From: an uncultured Clostridia bacterium
GTDB taxonomy: Bacteria; Bacillota; Clostridia; Oscillospirales; Ruminococcaceae
Length of the DNA stretch: 49,733 nucleotides
Reading direction: 5' to 3'
NCBI GenBank assembly: GCA_945910815.1
Contig: CAMDZD010000013.1
Span: forward strand, 1 to 49,733
Each line of letters starts with the position of its first letter. Position 1 is the first letter of the stretch. The notes under the pieces are model-generated. The model searched no databases, was not told where the DNA came from, and was given only the letters and a program-made list of their open reading frames with translations. Of this stretch, positions 8,326 through 16,339 are shown one piece after another. A program made the translations under genes and the position numbers.

Positions 8326-8394
8326 AAAGTATGAAACAAGAAACATTTATGAAATAGCTTTTTATAGAAAGTCCTGTATGATTAAAAAGACTTG
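8322..8394 (+). pseudogene. relic of a third AAA/PD-(D/E)XK gene (internal deletion)
   Basis: Bases 8322-8348 repeat 5714-5740 of gene B exactly (the LKSMKQETF region). Bases 8349-8394 then match 7047-7092, the last 15 codons and stop, with few differences. About 1.3 kb between these blocks is missing. Where gene B has TATGGGGTAGC the relic has TATGAAATAGC. Only about 73 bp survive, so no product is expected. It shows the family has been duplicated and deleted within this element. Confidence 0.8.
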
Positions 8395-8432
8395 AGAAAA
8401 AATACAGGGATTATAATACTGAATTATTATCC

Positions 8433-8492
8433 TTAACATTTCAGAATATTTTGGTGTATAATTAAGTTGTCAGTTTGAACTGGCAACTTTTT
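8433..8492 (+). promoter_or_regulatory. promoter followed by leader hairpin ahead of the 8513 gene
   Basis: TTAACA (8433-8438), 18-bp spacer and TATAAT (8457-8462) are followed within five bases by the hairpin TTGTCAGTTTGAACTGGCAA (8467-8486) and CTTTTT. The transcript would begin at or in the hairpin, so it is either an attenuator-like leader or simply the terminator duplicated from 7131-7158. Ribosome site GGAGG at 8501-8505. Confidence 0.5.
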
Positions 8493-8512
8493 CTATTTCC
8501 GGAGGTATATTT

Positions 8513-8836
8513 ATGAAAACCAATTCAATATCAGATTCAGATGTCAAGTTAATTTATTTCCGTACATATGATGATTTCAGTTACAGTATCGGCGGAGATT
8601 TTAACGTTAAGGTTTCGGGAGACGGTAAAAAATTTACTGATTTTTATCTTGAAAAACGGGGTATCGTCAAAAAGGCTGTAACCATAAATCAGCCTGCACT
8701 TTCAGTTTTCAGATATTTATCACCTGATGTATTTATAGGTATGATTTCGGGGTATCTGATTTCATTATATAACAGCAACTCTTTTGAGAAATTCGCTGAT
8801 ATAGGGGAACTTTTAGAAAAATCAGTCAATAATTGA
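8513..8836 (+). CDS. hypothetical protein, 107 aa
   Basis: I do not recognise this protein. It is a soluble, mixed alpha/beta sequence beginning MKTNSISDSDVKLIYFRTYDD with no signal peptide or membrane segment. Residues 20-35 (FSYSIGGDFNVKVSGDGKK) look like a beta hairpin; the C-terminal third is helical. A strong GGAGG lies 7 bases before the ATG, and a promoter plus hairpin leader precede it. A degenerate copy of the leader (not the ORF) exists at about 7120-7175. It stands alone between the Fic gene and the LRR operon. Two GGGGTATC motifs occur (8658, 8749), in different reading phases. Confidence 0.65.
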   Translation: MKTNSISDSDVKLIYFRTYDDFSYSIGGDFNVKVSGDGKKFTDFYLEKRGIVKKAVTINQPALSVFRYLSPDVFIGMISGYLISLYNSNSFEKFADIGELLEKSVNN

Positions 8837-8915
8837 TTTTGTATATAAATACAGGGTTTTATATGCTGAGATTTGTAAAAAAATACGATTTTTTAATTGT
8901 GAGTTATAAAAATCA

Positions 8916-8945
8916 TTGACTTTTATATCTCTTTTAAATTATAAT
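8916..8945 (+). promoter_or_regulatory. sigma-A promoter for the LRR operon
   Basis: TTGACT (8916-8921), 18-bp spacer, TATAAT (8940-8945), 49 bp before the ATG at 8995. Ribosome site GGAGG at about 8983. Confidence 0.65.
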
Positions 8946-8994
8946 ACTTTTATAATAAGTATTAATTTTTAGTGTTCAATTTGGAGGTATATTT

Positions 8995-10437
8995 ATGAAT
9001 ATTAAAAAAAGATTTCTTGCATGTGCAATTGCAGTCGCAGTAACAAGTGCAGGCTTGCCTTATTACAACAAAAACATCTCGGGAGATGCTGAAATTACAG
9101 CAAGTGCAAGTACAACAGTTCTTTCAGAAAGTCAGCTTGAGTATCAGAAATTTGCTGATTATGTTCAGATAACTGAAGTTAAGGATTATTTATATGGAAA
9201 TATTGAATTTCCATCTACTATTGAAGGATTACCTGTAAAAGTTATTGGAAGAGAAGGCAATATTTATGGTATTGCACATTCATATAACTCAAAATTTAAA
9301 AATATTAAAATTCCAAATACAGTAACAACAATCCTTGAATACACTTTTGTTGATTGTTATAATCTTGAGTCTGTTGAAATTCCAAGTTCAGTTGTTGAGA
9401 TTGGCGATTATGCTTTTGCAAACGGTTCAAAGCTTTCCAGTGTTGATATTCCTGAAACAGGAGAAGGTATGACTATCGGAAATGCAGCATTTGCAGGCTG
9501 TACAACTTTGTCATCGATTACTATCCCCGACAGAGTTACTGATATGGGTGGTGGCTGTCTTGCAGGCTGTACAAATCTGCAGTATGTCACACTTTCAAAC
9601 ACGATGACAAAGCTTTATGATGAATCACGTTCAGACACATCAGTTCTTAGCAGTTATGGTTCTAAGTTCGGATTTTTTGAAAACTGTACAAGCTTGAAAA
9701 ATATCAAGTTCCCCGATTCAATTGCAAGCATTGATGAAAGAGCTTTCACAGGCTGTACAAACCTTTCAAAAATTACAATAGGTGCAAATCTTACTGAGCT
9801 TGGAAACCTTAAACTTGATTTGGAAAGCCTTACAGAAATCAATGTTTCAAATGATAATTCATCATACAGCAGTGATAATGGCGTTCTTATGAATAAAAAT
9901 AAAACATCTCTTATAAGATACCCCAAAGCTAACGGCAATACTGAATATGCTATTCCCGAAAGCGTTACTTCTATCGAAAGCGGTGCTTTTTCAGACTGCA
10001 CTAACCTTACAAAAGTAACAGTTCCCGAAGGCGTTGCAAAGATTAGTTCCAATACATTCAAGAACTGCACAAGACTTAAGAAAATCATTATCAGAAATGC
10101 AGACTGCAATATATACAGCAATCCGGAAACTATCTATAAAGATGCTGTTATTGTCGGCTATAAGGATTCTCCCGTACAGGAATATGCTGATACTTACAGC
10201 AGAACTTTCATTGATATAAAAGAAGAACTTGCAACAGCAACAACGACTGTTTCTGATATTCCTGTTGTTGAAACAACTACAACTACCGTTTCGGGCAATA
10301 CATATTCTTCAGGTGATGTCAACAGGGACGGTTTTATAAATGCATCAGATTCATCATGTATTCTTGCATACTACGCTTATATGTCTGCCGGAGGAACGCA
10401 GAGTCTTGAAGAATATTTAGAATTACAAAGTGACTGA
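8995..10437 (+). CDS. secreted BspA-type leucine-rich-repeat protein with dockerin-like C-terminus
   Basis: 480 residues. An N-terminal signal peptide (MNIKKRF then a hydrophobic core to about residue 25) directs export. Residues about 90-400 hold LRR_5/BspA repeats of the form CxxLxxVxIPxxVxxIGxxAF. After Thr/Val-rich linkers (TTTTVSD, ETTTTTVSG) the C-terminus has GDVNRDGFINASDSSCILAYYA, a dockerin-type calcium loop (D-x-N-x-D-x-x-x-D). Only one clear calcium repeat is visible where dockerins usually have two, so docking to cohesin is uncertain. Such proteins are typical of cellulosome-building Ruminococcus. First gene of an operon with the lipoprotein 8 bp downstream. A surface adhesion or interaction role is inferred. 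It carries the only reverse-orientation GGGGTA of the element (9919). Confidence 0.88.
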   Translation: MNIKKRFLACAIAVAVTSAGLPYYNKNISGDAEITASASTTVLSESQLEYQKFADYVQITEVKDYLYGNIEFPSTIEGLPVKVIGREGNIYGIAHSYNSKFKNIKIPNTVTTILEYTFVDCYNLESVEIPSSVVEIGDYAFANGSKLSSVDIPETGEGMTIGNAAFAGCTTLSSITIPDRVTDMGGGCLAGCTNLQYVTLSNTMTKLYDESRSDTSVLSSYGSKFGFFENCTSLKNIKFPDSIASIDERAFTGCTNLSKITIGANLTELGNLKLDLESLTEINVSNDNSSYSSDNGVLMNKNKTSLIRYPKANGNTEYAIPESVTSIESGAFSDCTNLTKVTVPEGVAKISSNTFKNCTRLKKIIIRNADCNIYSNPETIYKDAVIVGYKDSPVQEYADTYSRTFIDIKEELATATTTVSDIPVVETTTTTVSGNTYSSGDVNRDGFINASDSSCILAYYAYMSAGGTQSLEEYLELQSD

Positions 10438-10445
10438 GGTGAGAT

Positions 10446-12857
10446 ATGAAAAATAAAAGGTTACTGGCAACTGCCTTAACTGTTATATTTTCTTTGAATG
10501 GGGTATTATACGGTTGTGATTCATCAGAATCACAAAGCAGTTCCGATTCTGAAAATAATTCTGTAAGTCAGAGCGTTTCCGCAAAAACACCGGAGGATAA
10601 AAAGCTGACCCTTTCATCAGATAATCTTTCCAAAAATGATAAGGTTTACTATAATTATCTTATTGAACAGAAATTCTGCAATCTTAGAAAGGATTTCAGA
10701 ATAATTGAGGCGGGAGCTGTCAAAAACAGTCCGAACGGTCTTGCGGGTGCGGTAAAGTTCGATTTTGACGAAGACGGTACAGACGAGCTTGTTGTATTTA
10801 CATTTGACAGAAACAATAACAACGGTGAAGATATTCGCATTGATTTGCTTAAACCTGAGGGTGACAGCCTTAAATTAACTGACAGCAAATATCTTACTGA
10901 AATTCTTGATATGGATATTATTTCCGACACAGGCACGAATTTGACAGATAATTCCATATATTTCACCAAAAATATGAGTATGCAGATTGTTACATCGGAA
11001 TATCAGAACAAGCTTTATTTCGGCAGTCTGCTTACTTATGAAAACCTCGAAAGAGATGGTATTGATACATCTTCATATATAAAAACTTTCAACGTTTTCG
11101 GGGTAGAGGATAATAAAATTGTTCCATATTCAATAGGTGCATTTGATATAGAAAAGGACTTTTACAGAGCCGACCCGACAAAAGAGGGATTATTATACGC
11201 CAGAACACTTCCGCCGTCTATCAGAGATTCGGCAACATTTTCAGAATGTACAGTTTCCCCCGATTCCGATGAATCATATAAAAAGAGGGCGGAGCAGTTA
11301 GCCGAAGATGTAAATAACATTACAACATCTCAGAATAAATATAATATGTTCACCTTAATGCAGGCTCATCTTGAGGGCAATTATAAGGTTACAGGCGGTA
11401 TGTATTCATCTCTTGCATCGGCATTTTCAGCAATGCTTAACGAATTTGGTCTTGATATTGAATATATTCAGCCTTATATAGGTTCAGAAAGCAATACAGG
11501 ATTTTCAGCAAGTTTTGTTTCAAAAAATCAGTCCGAAATGAAAGAAATATTAAGGCTTGAGGCTATCAAGGATTATGACGGATATTATTCTGCAAACAGA
11601 TATATTCTTGATTCAGACATTGAAACAATTCTCGGAGATGATGCCGTATTTACAGAATCCTTTGCGAATGAAACAGAACTTTACACTGATATTTTCAAAT
11701 ATCCGTATTACTACCGTAATATATGGGACAGCTTTGTAAATTCCTGTGAAGAAACATGTTATTTTATTGCTGATATAAATCAGGACAGCAAGAAAGAACT
11801 TGTAATTATCGGTCAGGAGGGTGAAACTGTTTCTTCTGTTTCTGTTATCAAATCAGACCTTACAATTATCAATGCCGAAACTGACGGAGATGAAATCAGT
11901 TTTTATGATAATGGCTTAATCTGTGTTTGTCAGCATTATTCAGACAGCTATAATTATATAGATACTAACAGCGGAGATATATTTAACGGTGACGAGGCTA
12001 AAAAGAAAATTTCTGAAATTTCAGCAAATGCCATTTTCCCAGAAATGAACAGCTATAATATTCGTTACAGTGATACTCTGAACAATCTTAATATAATTGA
12101 AAACACAGAAGATATTAAAAAAGAATGGCAGGAAGCTTATATTTACGCAATAGATGATTTTTCAAATCACTTCTCAGCCGACTTTTCAAAAGATGAACTG
12201 TCTTATAAGTTGATTTATATCGATGGCGATGATATTCCTGAACTTTATATTTCAAATACAATTTACGGCGAGAGTCTGTTATATACATATTTCAACGGAA
12301 AAGCTACAATTATTTCAGAATCTTTTTCACCAAGAGATAACTCTTTCGGTGGATATATGGAAAAAAGCGGAATGTTTTTAACTCATTCAAGTGGCGGTGC
12401 ATCTAACCATATAGAAACAATTCACAAGATTTCAAACGGATTTTCTGAACCCGCTGAAACTCTGATTTACGACGAAAATGATAAAACTTCTATATACAAA
12501 TTAAACGATGAAGGTATTTCCAAAGAAGAATATGACAAAAAATCCGAAGATAATCAGAAGTATTTCAAGAGCGAAAATGTTTCCTATACATATGACGAAA
12601 TACTTAAGATTTTCAACGGAGAAACAGTTGAAAAAACTCCGGAAGTTCCACAGGAAAATATTTCATCTGAATCAGATACGGCAACTGTTAAAGCCGGAGG
12701 CGGTCTTAATATGCGTTCAGGTGCAGGAAAGGAATTTGACAAAGTTACTCTTATTCCCGATGGTGCAGAAGTTGAAGTCCTTGAAAGACAGTCTGAATGG
12801 TCTAAGGTCAGATATGCAGATTTTACAGGTTGGGTAAATAACAATTACCTGAAATAA
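10446..12857 (+). CDS. lipoprotein with Asp-rich repeats and C-terminal SH3b domain
   Basis: 803 residues. The signal peptide ends in a lipobox (LYGC, Cys24) followed by a Ser-rich tether, so it is anchored outside the membrane. The body contains three FG-GAP/VCBS-like acidic strands: FDFDEDGTDELVVF (about 105), DINQDSKKELVII (about 440) and YIDGDDIPELYIS (about 595). The last 60 residues (AGGGLNMRSGAGKEF...GWVNNNYL) are a bacterial SH3b domain, which usually binds peptidoglycan. The gene follows the LRR-dockerin gene by 8 bp and precedes a HipA-like kinase by 24 bp, so the three are probably one operon. Exact role unknown. GGGGTA at 10500 and 11100. Confidence 0.85.
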   Translation: MKNKRLLATALTVIFSLNGVLYGCDSSESQSSSDSENNSVSQSVSAKTPEDKKLTLSSDNLSKNDKVYYNYLIEQKFCNLRKDFRIIEAGAVKNSPNGLAGAVKFDFDEDGTDELVVFTFDRNNNNGEDIRIDLLKPEGDSLKLTDSKYLTEILDMDIISDTGTNLTDNSIYFTKNMSMQIVTSEYQNKLYFGSLLTYENLERDGIDTSSYIKTFNVFGVEDNKIVPYSIGAFDIEKDFYRADPTKEGLLYARTLPPSIRDSATFSECTVSPDSDESYKKRAEQLAEDVNNITTSQNKYNMFTLMQAHLEGNYKVTGGMYSSLASAFSAMLNEFGLDIEYIQPYIGSESNTGFSASFVSKNQSEMKEILRLEAIKDYDGYYSANRYILDSDIETILGDDAVFTESFANETELYTDIFKYPYYYRNIWDSFVNSCEETCYFIADINQDSKKELVIIGQEGETVSSVSVIKSDLTIINAETDGDEISFYDNGLICVCQHYSDSYNYIDTNSGDIFNGDEAKKKISEISANAIFPEMNSYNIRYSDTLNNLNIIENTEDIKKEWQEAYIYAIDDFSNHFSADFSKDELSYKLIYIDGDDIPELYISNTIYGESLLYTYFNGKATIISESFSPRDNSFGGYMEKSGMFLTHSSGGASNHIETIHKISNGFSEPAETLIYDENDKTSIYKLNDEGISKEEYDKKSEDNQKYFKSENVSYTYDEILKIFNGETVEKTPEVPQENISSESDTATVKAGGGLNMRSGAGKEFDKVTLIPDGAEVEVLERQSEWSKVRYADFTGWVNNNYLK

Positions 12858-12881
12858 AAATATCTATGGGAGGAGTTTCAA

Positions 12882-13991
12882 GTGAAGTTTTACATAATGA
12901 ATTTTGATACCGAAATAGCTTCATTTGAAACGAGAACCTCTAATCTCGGTGAAACTAAAGTATTCAATGAAAAATGTTCAGTAAAAGATACGAATTTGTT
13001 GTTAGGTACTGACCTGAAAAAATGGATTTACAACAGAAGTCCATTCAATAAGAGAGCTGAAATTGATAAGCTATTGGCAATACTGGGCATAAGAAACATA
13101 GAAAGGTATTTCGCAGTAACATACGGATTGTCTTTAAATGATGCCTTGTGGGTAAAGCCGGAAGAACATAGAAGATTAAAGTGGAGTTCTGTAAATTTAT
13201 ACAACAATCCTTTTAATGAGCAGATTGCAAGATTTTCTTTTGAGGGTAATGGTTCTGTAAAGAAAAGCACTTCTCCCGAATTTGATACTGATGGTGCGTT
13301 ACCTAAATGTTGGAAGAGAGTTAACGGCAATATTTACTTGTATAAGGGTGGCAGTACAGGTGCGGGAAATAGTGGCAGAGAGCCTTTCAGCGAGGCATAT
13401 GCTACACAGTTATTGCGAGCTATGGGTATTGAGTCAAGTTTTTATGTACCTTATGATTGTATTAAGTATCACGGCAAGTATGCAAGCAGATGTAAATTAT
13501 TTACCAGTGAAAATATTGGTTTCAGAAGTCAGTCTGAAGTGTTTTATGTAGATTCTTTTGAGGATTTATTGAACTGGCAATTGAATAGCAGATTTTCTGA
13601 CACTTTCAGATTGATGTATGTCTTTGATGCTTTGATTCTTAATGAAGACCGACACTTAGGAAATTATGGGTATCTGATTGATAACAGTACGGGCAATATT
13701 ACAGGTGTAGCACCTTTGTTTGATAATGGTTTAGGTTGCCTGTCTTATTTCTTCAGTAATGAAACAGGGGTATCTTTAGTTAGAGAATTTGATAACTATA
13801 TGGATACAAGATTAATGTCATCAGGTGCAGATTTTGTTGATGTAGCGAAGTATTGTCTGACCTCTGAATTGCGTTCTTGCTTATTGAATTTAAACGGGTT
13901 TAAGTTTAAGCCTGTTTCAGGAGATTACGAAAACAGAGCTATGTTTTTAGACAGAATGTTAAGCAGACAGATACAAAAATTAATATTTTAA
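12882..13991 (+). CDS. HipA-like protein kinase (copy 1)
   Basis: 369 residues starting at GTG 12882 with GGGAGGAG upstream. The kinase layout is visible: Gly-rich loop LYKGGSTG (153-160), conserved Glu in GREPFSE, catalytic loop LNEDRHLGN (Asp256) and metal-binding APLFDNG (Asp281). This is the HipA_C-type fold (Ser/Thr kinase, toxin of HipBA systems), but the N-terminal half does not look like HipA and there is no HipB-type XRE gene next to it. Related stand-alone proteins are common in clostridial mobile DNA. It is the last gene of the LRR-lipoprotein operon, and paralogous to 16340-17437 (shared YFxxTYGLSLxDxLWVKP and STSPEF.TDG.LPKCW). Substrate unknown. GGGGTATC at 13767. Confidence 0.85.
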   Translation: MKFYIMNFDTEIASFETRTSNLGETKVFNEKCSVKDTNLLLGTDLKKWIYNRSPFNKRAEIDKLLAILGIRNIERYFAVTYGLSLNDALWVKPEEHRRLKWSSVNLYNNPFNEQIARFSFEGNGSVKKSTSPEFDTDGALPKCWKRVNGNIYLYKGGSTGAGNSGREPFSEAYATQLLRAMGIESSFYVPYDCIKYHGKYASRCKLFTSENIGFRSQSEVFYVDSFEDLLNWQLNSRFSDTFRLMYVFDALILNEDRHLGNYGYLIDNSTGNITGVAPLFDNGLGCLSYFFSNETGVSLVREFDNYMDTRLMSSGADFVDVAKYCLTSELRSCLLNLNGFKFKPVSGDYENRAMFLDRMLSRQIQKLIF

Positions 13992-14022
13992 GCGAAAGAG
14001 ATATTTTATGGGGGGTAAGATT

Positions 14023-14127
14023 ATGATTAATATAATGAATATATTATCGAAGACAGGTACAGCAAAAACAATAGTATTATCAGTAGTTATGGCAGATGTG
14101 ATTAGTTTCAGAGGTAGCAATACATAA
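14023..14127 (+). CDS. possible small ORF, 34 aa
   Basis: ATG at 14023 follows GGGGGG (14010-14015) at a workable spacing. The product, MINIMNILSKTGTAKTIVL then SVVMADVISFRGSNT, is mildly hydrophobic in the middle. It lies between the kinase and the DUF4143 ATPase and is followed by a hairpin. It resembles nothing I know; it may be a leader peptide or chance. Confidence 0.35.
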   Translation: MINIMNILSKTGTAKTIVLSVVMADVISFRGSNT

Positions 14128-14152
14128 TAACAAGTATCAGTGCAAGGGGTAA

Positions 14153-14185
14153 GGCACAGGGATTTCAAGTTCCTGTGCCTTTTGA
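14153..14185 (+). terminator. hairpin terminator or attenuator before the DUF4143 ATPase
   Basis: GGCACAGG (14153-14160) pairs with CCTGTGCC (14172-14179), followed by TTTTGA. It ends the kinase operon or attenuates reading into 14217; the short U-run suggests incomplete termination. Confidence 0.55.
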
Positions 14186-14216
14186 TACATTCAGTTATAA
14201 ATTGAGGTAATGACAA

Positions 14217-15767
14217 ATGGATTTCAGAATTGAGTACAATGATAATGCAGATATAACCAAGACTGGGGTAGCGGACGTATACACAGATGAAAGTCTGAGA
14301 TTATTAATCAATTCGAGTGGGGTAATGAGTTTAAGAAGTCGTGATTTTGTTAAGGGTGTAGTTAGCTATGCGAGAAACAAGGATAACAGGGTAGTAGGAA
14401 TATCAGGTTTAAGAGGTACTGGAAAGACGACAGGATTTTTACAGGCGATATACAAACTGGGGTATAATAAGTGTGCGTATATGGTAATAAATCCGGATAC
14501 AGATGTAACTTGCAGGGATATATACAATTTAGTGATGGGAGAATTATCGTCTTACAGATATATATTTATAGATGAGATAACGAGAGTAAAGGATTTTATA
14601 TTGCAGTCATCAATATTATATGATAGCATAATACTACCCACCAATAAGAAGATATTTATAGGTGGTACAGAGTCATTGAGTTTAGTTATGAGTTACAGAA
14701 AAGGTTTATATCACAGAATGGTATTAACGAGTGTAACATTTATAAATTATGGTGAGGCTAAGCGTACAACTGGGGTATCATTGCAGGAGTATATCAGAAT
14801 TGGTGGTTTATACAAGGCGGATATTTTTTCTGACATAAATGGGTTATATAATTATGTCAGAACATCTGTACTTGATAATATAGTTGGTACTATGAGGAGA
14901 AATGCGGATATAATACCGATTTTATCAGGGGTATCTGATTCCAAATTGATGAGGGTGATATTTATGGTATTATACACTGTTACATTTTCGAATTTGAGAT
15001 ATTCTTTAAACCTAAAGCGAATGATAGATTTATTTGATTTGAGAGGTAGCTTATATTCTTTCATTGACGTAGATGATTTAATAAAGAGGCGTTTTGGAAT
15101 AGCGGATAAAGACCTGATAAGTGACGGGGAATTTTCAGCTGTATTGCAGATATTAATGCAGATAGGTTTGGTAATCAGATTAGAAAACATATGCAAAGCG
15201 GGGGAATATGAGTATTTTATAGTAAATCAGTGTATGACGAATGTATTATTGAGAGATTTAGCGAAGGTAATACAGGAGAGCATTTCAGATAATACACAAT
15301 TAGCCGATGATGATAATTTAAATTCTTATATATTGAGGTCATCGGTGGTAGCACACGCATTGCAGTTAGCAAGTAAGAGGGGTATCGGGGTATATTTTTA
15401 CAGAGATACGGACGGCAGAGAGATAGACTTAGTTTTTGAGTTGGAGTCATATGATGATTTTGATGATATGGCACTAAGATATTATCTTTACGAAATAAAA
15501 ATGACAGGTAATATAGATACAGCTATAACAGAGACAAAGTGGTTGAATGATAATAAGGTAACATCTTATTTTTCAAGTAGGGGTGAGATAGTTAATAAAA
15601 GCATAATATACGGTGGTAAGCGTAGTATTTTTAATAGTTTTACATCAACATCGGGTATTTATGGAGATAAAGGTAGGTCATTAGCTGACATAGAGAAACT
15701 AAATCGGGGTACTACACTTGAGTCTGCGAGTGATTTTCTGATAAATATGTATAAGTATATAAAATAG
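14217..15767 (+). CDS. AAA-family ATPase with DUF4143-type C-terminus
   Basis: 516 residues. Walker A GLRGTGKTT (63-71) and Walker B YRYIFIDEITR (about 112-122) belong to the AAA_14 domain. The C-terminal half ends in a restriction-nuclease-like DUF4143 segment (GIGVYFYRDTDGREIDLVFE...YLYEIKMTG), with D...E.K residues reminiscent of PD-(D/E)XK. The start is supported by GAGG nine bases upstream. Function of the family is unknown; a role in mobile-DNA conflict is possible. It is the richest gene in the polar motif: GGGGTA at 14265, 14319, 14459, 14772, 14928, 15379, 15387 and 15706, plus 15767 at the stop. Codon use (many GTA, ATA, GGT) differs from the chromosomal genes to the right. Confidence 0.85.
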   Translation: MDFRIEYNDNADITKTGVADVYTDESLRLLINSSGVMSLRSRDFVKGVVSYARNKDNRVVGISGLRGTGKTTGFLQAIYKLGYNKCAYMVINPDTDVTCRDIYNLVMGELSSYRYIFIDEITRVKDFILQSSILYDSIILPTNKKIFIGGTESLSLVMSYRKGLYHRMVLTSVTFINYGEAKRTTGVSLQEYIRIGGLYKADIFSDINGLYNYVRTSVLDNIVGTMRRNADIIPILSGVSDSKLMRVIFMVLYTVTFSNLRYSLNLKRMIDLFDLRGSLYSFIDVDDLIKRRFGIADKDLISDGEFSAVLQILMQIGLVIRLENICKAGEYEYFIVNQCMTNVLLRDLAKVIQESISDNTQLADDDNLNSYILRSSVVAHALQLASKRGIGVYFYRDTDGREIDLVFELESYDDFDDMALRYYLYEIKMTGNIDTAITETKWLNDNKVTSYFSSRGEIVNKSIIYGGKRSIFNSFTSTSGIYGDKGRSLADIEKLNRGTTLESASDFLINMYKYIK

Positions 15768-15773
15768 GGGTAT

Positions 15774-16309
15774 TTGATACAGTATTATGACATACGGTTT
15801 AAATAAATAATATATCAGCACTATAAATTGATATTCATTAAGTTTCATTTATTGATTTTAAAACCAGAAGATAAATTAAAGCTAACGCACTTTTCACCGT
15901 ATGCCATTAAACTTAAAGTTTTGAAGTTAAAAAACCCCTGATACAGTGCGGTAATTTACATCAGACAGCCCCAAATTTTTAAAGATTTTTGGCGTTTCAA
16001 GATTTTTATTCAATTCCGGAGTTTTGAAAAATCCGATAAGTTACAAATTATAAGAATATTAATTGCAAACAGGCTGAAAGAGATGTATAATAAAGAAAAG
16101 AGTTTAAAGGTATATGAGAAGTTCGGTGTATAATTCTGGTAAGGTACAGTTCAGTATAGAGACTGTATTAATGCTAAGTGAAAAGCAATAGAGGGGTAGA
16201 TTATTACAAAGCGAGTTTGTTATCAGAGTTATATGAAAAATATTTCAATTTTGAGTGAAAATACATATCAGACAAGATATGCACTATCAAGTGTTGTTTA
16301 AGATACTTA
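15774..16309. other. gene-free spacer of about 540 bp
   Basis: No supported gene. One frame stays open from 15942 to the stop at 16131 (ending ...LKEMYNKEKSLKVYEKFGV) but has no start codon with a ribosome site and no recognisable relative; it could be a decayed gene end. One GGGGTA at 16193. No tRNA or strong hairpin seen. Confidence 0.4.
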
Positions 16310-16339
16310 ATGAAATTCAGAGGAGTTATGATTTTTAAT

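Noticed and set aside
8467..8492. Riboswitch in the leader of the 8513 gene
   Set aside because: The hairpin is a duplicate of the simple terminator at 7131-7158 and lacks any aptamer-like structure.
15942..16133. Open frame ending ...LKEMYNKEKSLKVYEKFGV
   Set aside because: No start codon with a ribosome site and no family resemblance; kept only as a note in the spacer.
4797..16198. GGGGTA explained as ribosome-binding sites
   Set aside because: Only 5412 and 14012 (and 43264 in the chromosome) sit before start codons. Most lie within genes, in spacers without ORFs, or antisense to a gene.
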